From the IMG/VR virus record IMGVR_UViG_3300011113_000495, positions 1-32,157 of that record: a stretch of 32,157 nucleotides of DNA; one strand, 5' to 3'. The notes below the pieces were generated by a model that worked only from the letters and a program-made list of their open reading frames with translations, did not search any database and was not told the origin of the DNA. This stretch comes from a virus. Below, in pieces: positions 1 through 4,952 of the stretch (positions are counted from its first letter, which is position 1; every line of letters begins with the position of its first letter). The translations under genes and the position numbers were made by a program.

Positions 1-17
1 AAAAAATAAGACGCAGA

Positions 18-188
18 ATGAAAAAAAATTCCGGAGATATTTTTGAGGTCGTAGAAGTCGATCCAATTAGTGGGCAATACTTTATTGTGATACCTGAGCA
101 AATCATCAATGAACTTGAATGGTATGAGGACACAAGAATCAAACTTTCGGTGGATGGTGACGAACTCATTCTTACAGAGTCTGATTGA
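18..188 (+). CDS. Small AbrB/MazE-like protein (56 aa)
   Basis: A 56-residue open frame from ATG 18 to TGA 186-188. The middle (about residues 22-54) reads as a short beta-rich unit with an I-P-E-x-I-x-x-x-L-x-W segment followed by K-L-S-V-D-G-D-E-L-x-L, the layout of a swapped-hairpin AbrB/SpoVT DNA-binding domain such as MazE-type antitoxins. There is no partner toxin gene beside it, so a role as a small transcription regulator or an orphan antitoxin-like protein is inference. No strong ribosome binding site is visible upstream. A TAA at 7-9 could end a preceding gene that lies outside the window. Its stop codon overlaps the -35 box of the promoter that drives the next gene. The frame is convincing by length, composition and fit with the next gene; the family call is moderate. 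Confidence 0.6.
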   Translation: MKKNSGDIFEVVEVDPISGQYFIVIPEQIINELEWYEDTRIKLSVDGDELILTESD

Positions 189-213
189 CAAAGCATAGAT
201 AATATTGTATGAT
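185..213 (+). promoter_or_regulatory. Sigma70-type (early-like) promoter
   Basis: TTGACA at 185-190 is a perfect -35 hexamer and TATGAT at 208-213 matches the -10 consensus at five of six positions. The spacer is exactly 17 bp. Transcription would start near 220, leaving a leader of about 16 nt before the ATG at 236. This is unlike the ATAAATA-type late promoters found elsewhere in the window and suggests early or host-polymerase expression of the glycosyltransferase block. Confidence 0.6.
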
Positions 214-235
214 GTTGATGTAATTAAACTCAATT

Positions 236-988
236 ATGGCTAAAGGATTTACAGTAAAAGCAAATGCTCCTTCTCAACAAAGAGAAGAATGGGATTACGA
301 TTTAGCAAGAGAAATGGTAAGAGGTAAATCCATTGTCTTTTGTCTTCCTGGTAGAGGAGTTTCATATACTTACTTAAAGAACTTTGTTCAACTTTGTTTT
401 GACCTAGTTCAGTCAGGTGCAAGTATTCAGATCTCGCAAGACTATTCATCCATGGTTAATTTTGCACGATGCAAGTGCTTAGGTGCGAATGTACTGCGAG
501 GACCGAATCAGATTCCTTGGGACGGTAAATTGAAGTATGATTGGCAACTTTGGATTGATTCTGATATTGTTTTCAATACTGAAAAGTTTTTCCAACTGGT
601 TCTAATGGATAAAGACATCGCTGCTGGTTGGTATGCAACAGAAGATGGTCACACAACCTCAGTGGCACATTGGTTAGATGAAGATGACTTCCGTGGAAAT
701 GGAGGTGTAATGAATCACGAAACGGTTGAGAGTATTTCAAAGCGTCGGAAACCATTTACCGTTGATTATACAGGTTTTGGTTGGGTTCTGATTAAGAATG
801 GTGTCTTTGAACATGAAGAGATGAAGTATCCTTGGTTTGCTCCAAAGATGCAAGTCTTTGAGTCTGGTGAAGTACAAGACATGTGTGGTGAGGATGTATC
901 GTTCTGCCTCGATGCAAAAGAAGCAGGATTTGAGATTTGGTGTGATCCTCGCATTCGCGTTGGTCACGAAAAGTCAAGAGTCATTTGA
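236..988 (+). CDS. Glycosyltransferase-like protein (GT-A fold)
   Basis: 250 residues. A first beta-strand with a nucleotide-sugar-binding look (S-I-V-F-C-L-P-G-R, 32-40) is followed by a D-S-D motif at 108-110 in the context W-I-D-S-D-I-V-F, the metal and sugar-nucleotide site of GT-A glycosyltransferases. A later G-E-D at 218-220 followed by F-C and G-F-x-I-W-C-D-P, and a histidine at 244 in V-G-H, fit the acceptor/base and second metal-binding positions of the fold. No signal peptide or membrane segment is seen, so it should act in the cytoplasm. Donor and acceptor are unknown; candidates are phage structural proteins, DNA or a host glycan. It is the first gene behind the sigma70-like promoter at 185-213 and ends five bases before the next small gene. 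Fold call good, substrate unknown. Confidence 0.7.
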   Translation: MAKGFTVKANAPSQQREEWDYDLAREMVRGKSIVFCLPGRGVSYTYLKNFVQLCFDLVQSGASIQISQDYSSMVNFARCKCLGANVLRGPNQIPWDGKLKYDWQLWIDSDIVFNTEKFFQLVLMDKDIAAGWYATEDGHTTSVAHWLDEDDFRGNGGVMNHETVESISKRRKPFTVDYTGFGWVLIKNGVFEHEEMKYPWFAPKMQVFESGEVQDMCGEDVSFCLDAKEAGFEIWCDPRIRVGHEKSRVI

Positions 989-992
989 GACG

Positions 993-1184
993 ATGGCAGA
1001 AACTTACAATATTCTTTGTAAAGGTAGGAGAATTTATACTAGTCTTACAGAAGAAGAATATTTCAATGTTATGGAGGACCTGTCAATTGAGTATTATCAG
1101 ACAGGTTCTCCAAGACCTGAAGATCTTGAAACTGAAATTTTAGTGGAGAATAACGTATGGCAACAAAAGCAAAAGGTGGTCTGA
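993..1184 (+). CDS. Small conserved-type phage protein of unknown function (63 aa)
   Basis: ATG at 993, four bases after the stop of the glycosyltransferase gene, gives 63 residues. The same frame is open back to an ATG at 837, but that stretch lies wholly inside the glycosyltransferase in another frame, so the start at 993 is preferred. The protein is acidic (many Glu), with a short beta start (Y-N-I-L-C-K-G-R-R-I-Y) and then a helical T-E-E-E-Y-F-N-V-M-E-D-L segment, the look of a small single-domain protein. Its last 28 bases overlap the next gene in another frame. I do not recognise a function. Compact packing with neighbours and a sensible composition support it as a real gene. Confidence 0.6.
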   Translation: MAETYNILCKGRRIYTSLTEEEYFNVMEDLSIEYYQTGSPRPEDLETEILVENNVWQQKQKVV

Positions 1185-1312
1185 ATAAAAACAGTTCTTA
1201 TATTCCTGGTCCTCCTAAGAAATCTCGTCAAGGCAATGGTATGGGAACGAAGTATGCTGCTTCTTCTCGTAATGGGGCAAGAAAAAAGTATCGTGGGCAA
1301 GGTAAAGGTTGA
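1157..1312 (+). CDS. Very basic small protein (51 aa), possible nucleic-acid binder
   Basis: ATG 1157 to TGA 1310-1312 encodes 51 residues, overlapping the end of the previous gene by 28 bases and the start of the next by one base (TGATG). It has 13 Lys/Arg and no Asp or Glu, is rich in Gly, Ser and Asn, and ends in R-K-K-Y-R-G-Q-G-K-G. It has no hydrophobic core, so it is probably disordered until bound to something. Charge suggests binding to DNA, RNA or an acidic protein surface, but this is inference. The stop/start overlap with the following gene suggests translational coupling. No family is recognised beyond a resemblance, from memory, to small conserved proteins of cyanophages. Confidence 0.6.
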   Translation: MATKAKGGLNKNSSYIPGPPKKSRQGNGMGTKYAASSRNGARKKYRGQGKG

Positions 1313-1902
1313 TGTATCATCTGGACGGTAATGATGAATGGAACAATATACATTCATCAGACCTCTGGATTTACAATAAATTATTTCTAAGTCGGGTTTT
1401 AGGTTATACTTGTGGTCCTGTTGGGACTACAGTTCCTAAACCCGACTTTTATATTGTGCGCCCATCCTTTAATTTACTTGGTATGGGGCGTTTTGCTCGT
1501 AAAGAATGGATTGAAAAGCACACTGATCACATTCATCCTGCCGAATTTTGGTGTGAGATTTTTGAAGGCGAACATTTAAGTGTAGATTTTCATCATCAAG
1601 AGGCAGAATTGGTTGTACTTGGCACAAGAAATGCTAAAGACCCTTATTATAAGTGGCAAAAATGGGAAAAAATTGACCGAAAAGTAGAATTTCCTTCAAT
1701 TTTAAATCACTTAAAGGGCAACTATGACTGGATTAACTGTGAATTTATTGATGGACACTTGATTGAAGTGCATTTTCGTAGAAATCCTGACTTTCGCTAT
1801 GGAAATTCAGTTGCAATTCCAGTTTGGAATGATGAAGAAGTGAAAAATGTATCTTTTGTTGAAGATCAAGACTATTTTCGTAAGGGTTTTTACATAGAAT
1901 AA
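1312..1902 (+). CDS. Uncharacterised protein with ATP-grasp-like motifs (196 aa)
   Basis: The ATG at 1312 shares its first base with the stop of the upstream gene; a TTG one codon earlier is less likely. 196 residues, soluble. Visible motifs: W-I-Y-N-K at 19-23 then G-Y-T-C-G-P (31-36); Y-I-V-R-P at 47-51 followed by N-L-L-G-M-G (54-59); E-F-W-C-E-I-F-E-G-E-H-L-S-V-D (78-92); and N-C-E-F-I-D-G-H-L-I-E-V-H-F-R-R-N-P-D-F (142-161). The order of a conserved Lys/Arg-Pro strand, a Gly loop, an acidic F-x-x-G-x-x-x-x-V-D strand and a final I-E-V-x-x-R-x-N-P strand resembles ATP-grasp ligases (for example the RimK/D-Ala ligase group), in a reduced form. If so it would join a carboxylate to an amine, with unknown substrates. 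This is fold-level inference. The C-terminus runs into the late promoter of speD. Confidence 0.65.
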   Translation: MYHLDGNDEWNNIHSSDLWIYNKLFLSRVLGYTCGPVGTTVPKPDFYIVRPSFNLLGMGRFARKEWIEKHTDHIHPAEFWCEIFEGEHLSVDFHHQEAELVVLGTRNAKDPYYKWQKWEKIDRKVEFPSILNHLKGNYDWINCEFIDGHLIEVHFRRNPDFRYGNSVAIPVWNDEEVKNVSFVEDQDYFRKGFYIE

Positions 1903-1905
1903 ATA
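1898..1905 (+). promoter_or_regulatory. T4-type late promoter (AATAAATA) of speD
   Basis: AATAAATA matches the T4 late consensus TATAAATA at seven of eight positions. It overlaps the stop codon of the upstream gene and ends 20 nt before the TTG at 1926. That is the same spacing as at the other late promoters here, which favours TTG as the speD start. Confidence 0.55.
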
Positions 1906-1925
1906 AATTTTTACTAAAAATTGAG

Positions 1926-2267
1926 TTGAAACAGTTTTCAATGGGTAAGCACCTCTTGTTAGAGGTGTATGATGTTCAGTATGACCTGATCAATGACGTA
2001 AATTCTCTACAAAACGTCATGATTAGGGGTATTGAACGTGCAAAAATGACAATTTTGAATACATTTTCCCATTGTTTTCTTCCACAAGGTTGCACAGTCG
2101 TCATTGCACTATCAGAAAGTCATGTTTCTTGTCACACTTGGCCAGAAAATGGTTGTTTAGCAATTGATGTTTATACTTGTGGTGAAGGAAATCCAAAATT
2201 AATTGCTCTTGAACTTTTAAAATATCTCAATTCTGACTCATATATGCTTCGTGAATTGGATCGTTAA
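1926..2267 (+). CDS. speD: S-adenosylmethionine decarboxylase proenzyme
   Basis: 113 residues, the normal size of the short prokaryotic SpeD. It decarboxylates S-adenosylmethionine to give the aminopropyl donor for spermidine synthesis, using a pyruvoyl cofactor made by self-cleavage. The site is intact: E64-S65 in S-E-S-H-V-S-C-H-T-W-P-E is the cleavage pair, with S65 becoming the pyruvoyl group. H70 and C85 (in V-Y-T-C-G) match the processing and catalytic His and Cys of the Thermotoga maritima enzyme at a constant offset of two residues. The TTG start gives M-K-Q-F-S-M-G-K-H-L-L, which preserves the first beta-strand; the in-frame ATG at 1941 would cut it short. TTG also sits 20 nt from the late promoter. 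A host-type metabolic gene placed immediately before the baseplate genes, as known in other T4-like cyanophages. Function is firm, the exact start less so. Confidence 0.93.
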   Translation: MKQFSMGKHLLLEVYDVQYDLINDVNSLQNVMIRGIERAKMTILNTFSHCFLPQGCTVVIALSESHVSCHTWPENGCLAIDVYTCGEGNPKLIALELLKYLNSDSYMLRELDR

Positions 2268-2270
2268 ATA
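2264..2270 (+). promoter_or_regulatory. Possible weak late promoter (TTAAATA)
   Basis: TTAAATA overlaps the speD stop and differs by one base from both ATAAATA and CTAAATA. Initiation 5-7 nt downstream would put the transcript 5' end at about 2275-2277, exactly where the first stem-loop of the following leader begins. Supported only by the match and this position. Confidence 0.3.
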
Positions 2271-2275
2271 GAAAT

Positions 2276-2329
2276 AAGGAGATAGCAACCTCCTTTATAA
2301 AAGTTCTGTTTTATTCATTAAAACAGGAG
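2276..2329 (+). promoter_or_regulatory. Leader with two stem-loops, the second enclosing the Shine-Dalgarno
   Basis: First hairpin: AAGGAG (2276-2281) pairs with CTCCTT (2290-2295) around an 8-nt loop. Second hairpin: CTGTTTTA (2306-2313) pairs perfectly over 8 bp with TAAAACAG (2319-2326) around a 5-nt loop TTCAT. The ribosome binding site AGGAG of the next gene is at 2325-2329, so its first two bases lie in the second stem. CCTCC at 2289-2293 could alternatively pair with GGAG at 2326-2329. The first hairpin could also act as a weak terminator for speD, although the T-run after it is short. A role in translation control is inference. Confidence 0.45.
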
Positions 2330-2334
2330 CTACA

Positions 2335-2583
2335 ATGTCTAATTTGCCAGTCGATAGGGACAAAAATTATATGTATGAAATGTGGGGAACAAAACAATTA
2401 ATTACAGATTATGAATCTGTCCTACAAAAAAGAGTCATTCAAGAGGTTATGCACGATTCTGCGCCAAAACATGACTTTCATAAACAACTTGAGTTGCATG
2501 AAAAAATTAGAAATGATGAAGATTATGATGATTGGGAATATGGAACTGAACCTACCTATGGATCTTCCTGGAAATCATCATAA
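2335..2583 (+). CDS. Acidic protein of unknown function (82 aa) upstream of gp25
   Basis: 82 residues starting at ATG 2335, behind the strongest ribosome binding site of this region (CAGGAG ending five bases before the ATG). The N-terminal half has Y-M-Y-E-M-W-G-T-K-Q-L and a helix with L-Q-K-R-V-I-Q-E-V-M-H-D. The C-terminal half is rich in Asp, Glu and Tyr (N-D-E-D-Y-D-D-W-E-Y-G) and looks disordered. No transmembrane segment or signal peptide. No family is recognised. It sits between speD and gp25, its leader is structured (2276-2329), and its stop codon overlaps the late promoter of gp25. It may be a small late protein made in quantity, but nothing in the sequence shows a function. Confidence 0.65.
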   Translation: MSNLPVDRDKNYMYEMWGTKQLITDYESVLQKRVIQEVMHDSAPKHDFHKQLELHEKIRNDEDYDDWEYGTEPTYGSSWKSS

Positions 2584-2586
2584 ATA
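2579..2586 (+). promoter_or_regulatory. T4-type late promoter (CATAAATA) of gp25
   Basis: CATAAATA matches TATAAATA at seven of eight positions. It overlaps the stop codon of the upstream gene and ends 21 nt before the gp25 ATG. It would drive gp25, gp6 and the giant gp7 gene, which follow with gaps of a single base. Confidence 0.6.
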
Positions 2587-2607
2587 AGTAAAGAAATTTT
2601 ATGTTAA

Positions 2608-3009
2608 ATGGCAATAACTAGGATATCTAGATCATTTAAAGATATTAGTTTATCCTTTGAACCACATCCTGTGACAAAGGATCTACCGATTCTAACTAAT
2701 GAAAGAGCAATTATTCGCTCAATTCGTAATTTAGTTGAAACAATTCCAAATGAGAGATTTTTCAATCCTCTTCTTGGATCAAATGTACGTTCAAGTCTTT
2801 TTGACTTTGTTGATTATGGTACTGCATCAATCATCAATGATCAAATATTGAACGTTATTTCAAATTATGAACCAAGAGTAAATGATGTTCAAGTTAAGGT
2901 AGATCCTCGTCCAGATACAAATGAGTTTGAAATTACTGTGATTTTTAATATTATTGGTCAAGAAGTTCCAGCACAGCAGTTTTCCTTTATATTAGAGGCA
3001 ACAAGATAA
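2608..3009 (+). CDS. gp25: Baseplate wedge protein gp25 (sheath initiator)
   Basis: 133 residues, essentially the length of T4 gp25 (about 132). The family forms the platform on which the contractile sheath starts to polymerise and links it to the baseplate wedge; relatives include TssE of type VI secretion. The signature E-P-R triad is present at 88-90 (N-Y-E-P-R-V). It is preceded by the usual I-R-S-I-R-N-L-V-E-T region (36-45) and an F-x-P-x-L-G-S-N-V-R-S segment (52-62). The start is the ATG at 2608; an ATG at 2601 is out of frame. One base separates its stop from the gp6 start, so the two are likely co-translated. Late promoter at 2579-2586. No insertion or oddity. Confidence 0.93.
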   Translation: MAITRISRSFKDISLSFEPHPVTKDLPILTNERAIIRSIRNLVETIPNERFFNPLLGSNVRSSLFDFVDYGTASIINDQILNVISNYEPRVNDVQVKVDPRPDTNEFEITVIFNIIGQEVPAQQFSFILEATR

Positions 3010-3010
3010 A

Positions 3011-4951
3011 ATGCCTTTCACTAAGTTCTCTAATTTAGATTTTGATCAGATAAAAACCTCAATCAAAGACTATCTTCGTGCAAATTCTACGTTCACGGAT
3101 TTTGACTTTGAGGGGTCAAATTTTTCTGTTTTAATTGACACTCTCGCTTATAACACTTATATTACTGCATTCAACTCAAATATGGTTGTCAATGAGTCCT
3201 TTTTGGATTCAGCAACAATAAGAGAGAATGTTGTTTCCTTGGCAAGAAATATTGGTTATGTACCTAAGTCTAGAACCGCTGCGAGCGCGGTTGTTTCATT
3301 TACTGCACAACCAACAAGTTCAACGGCAACACTGACCTTACAGGCGGGTCTGGTGTGTACTGGCACTACGAATGGCACATCATATGTGTTTTCAATTCCA
3401 GAAAACACTACAGCATCTGTAAAGAATGGAGTTGCAACATTTAGCGACGTTACAATCAAGCAGGGAACATTTTTAAGAAAACAATTTACTGTTGATGGGT
3501 CGTTAGATCAAAGATTTATTTTAGATAACTCATATGTTGATACTTCCACAATTCGCGTTTATGTAAAAGGCATTGGCGATAGTGGTCTTGGTCAATTATA
3601 TACTCTTGTAGATAATATTTTTGAAATTGATTCAAATTCAAAAACGTATTTGATTCAAGAAGTCAAAGATGAAAAGTATGAACTTCTTTTTGGAGACGGT
3701 AGATTCGGCAAAAAACTTGATAATAATGCAGTCATCACTGTAACTTATATTATCACTGACGGAAAAAGTGGTAATGGTGCAAGTTCATTTACCTTTGCTG
3801 GAACATTTAAAAATGAAAGTGATAGTGTAGAAACTCTGAACAATACAATTTCAGTTACAACTTCTCAAACTTCACAAGGCGGATCTGATATAGAAAGTAT
3901 TGATTCTGTTCGTAGTTTTGCACCAAGATTATATGCTTCACAATATCGAGCGGTAACTGCAAGAGATTATGAATCTCTTATTAAATCAAAAATATATCCA
4001 GAAACTGAATCAGTATCTGTGGTTGGTGGTGAAGAATTAACACCACCACAATATGGTAAAGTCTTTATAAGTATCAAACCTAAAAATGGTACATATGTTT
4101 CGGATTTTGATAAGCAAGAAATTAAAAATAAACTAAAGCAGTATAGTGTATCTGGTATCAATCCAGAAATTCAAGACTTAAAGATATTATATGTTGAAAT
4201 TGATTCTTCAATCTATTACAATTATTCTCAGGTTGGTAGCGTAGAAAATTTAAAAACAAATGTTATCAAGTCTTTGAACACTTATGCATCATCAACTGAC
4301 TTAAATGCATTTGGTGGTAGATTTAAGTATAGTAAAGTATTGCAAGTCATCGATGCTACAGATACTGCAATTACTTCTAATATTACAAAAGTCAGAATTA
4401 GAAGAGATTTAAAAGCAAAAATTAATACACCAACTCAATATGAAATTTGCTTTGGTAATAAGTTTCATATAAATCCTGATGGAAAGAATATCAAATCAAC
4501 TGGTTTCAAAATTAATGGTGAAACAGACACTGTATATCTAACTGATACACCTGAAAAAAATTCTGACGGCACTTTAACTGGAAAAGGAACAATTTCAATT
4601 GTAAAGGAAATTCCAGTTTTAGTGAGTGTTGGGACTACAACAACTCTTAAAACACCAGTTGTAGTTCAATCTGCTGGAACTGTAAATTATGAAACAGGTG
4701 AAATTTTATTAGGGGCGTTGATAATTACATCAACTACATTGAGTCAAGATATTATTGAAATACAAGCTTTTCCAGAATCAAATGATGTTATAGGTCTTAA
4801 AGATCTATACTTATCTTTTAGCGTTTCCAAAAGCAAAATAAATATGATTAAAGATGTCATTGCTTCTGGTGATGACATATCTGGTGTGGTTTTCTCCACA
4901 AAAGATTACTACAGATCAAGCTATTCGAACGGGGAACTAACGAGGTCGTAA
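3011..4951 (+). CDS. gp6: Baseplate wedge protein gp6
   Basis: 646 residues against about 660 in T4. gp6 dimers form the continuous inner ring of the baseplate and belong to the baseplate J-like superfamily. The N-terminus carries the usual T-K-F-S-N-L-D-F-D-Q-I-K start. It continues with D-F-D-F-E-G-S-N-F-S-V-L-I-D-T-L-A-Y-N-T-Y (about 36-56) and the helix with F-L-D-S-A-T-I-R-E-N-V-V-S-L-A (about 65-79), then G-Y-V-P-K-S-R. The mid region (P-R-L-Y-A-S-Q-Y-R-A-V-T-A-R-D-Y, about 305-320) is the J-like core. A one-base gap on each side places it tightly between gp25 and gp7. Nucleotides 3271-3370 are markedly richer in G+C (about 53% by count) than the rest of the gene. Confidence 0.92.
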   Translation: MPFTKFSNLDFDQIKTSIKDYLRANSTFTDFDFEGSNFSVLIDTLAYNTYITAFNSNMVVNESFLDSATIRENVVSLARNIGYVPKSRTAASAVVSFTAQPTSSTATLTLQAGLVCTGTTNGTSYVFSIPENTTASVKNGVATFSDVTIKQGTFLRKQFTVDGSLDQRFILDNSYVDTSTIRVYVKGIGDSGLGQLYTLVDNIFEIDSNSKTYLIQEVKDEKYELLFGDGRFGKKLDNNAVITVTYIITDGKSGNGASSFTFAGTFKNESDSVETLNNTISVTTSQTSQGGSDIESIDSVRSFAPRLYASQYRAVTARDYESLIKSKIYPETESVSVVGGEELTPPQYGKVFISIKPKNGTYVSDFDKQEIKNKLKQYSVSGINPEIQDLKILYVEIDSSIYYNYSQVGSVENLKTNVIKSLNTYASSTDLNAFGGRFKYSKVLQVIDATDTAITSNITKVRIRRDLKAKINTPTQYEICFGNKFHINPDGKNIKSTGFKINGETDTVYLTDTPEKNSDGTLTGKGTISIVKEIPVLVSVGTTTTLKTPVVVQSAGTVNYETGEILLGALIITSTTLSQDIIEIQAFPESNDVIGLKDLYLSFSVSKSKINMIKDVIASGDDISGVVFSTKDYYRSSYSNGELTRS

Positions 4952-4952
4952 T

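Noticed and set aside
837-992. Upstream in-frame extension of the 63-residue gene from ATG 837
   Set aside because: It lies entirely within the glycosyltransferase gene in another frame and reads as low-quality out-of-frame sequence; ATG 993, just after that gene's stop, is the natural start.
1312-1902. CpeT-like phycobiliprotein lyase, common in cyanophages
   Set aside because: Size is similar, but the characteristic CpeT sequence features are not seen; the ATP-grasp-like strand order fits better.
2276-2300. Rho-independent terminator after speD
   Set aside because: The stem is only 6 bp with an 8-nt loop and three T's after it; a leader element is at least as likely, so it is reported as that.
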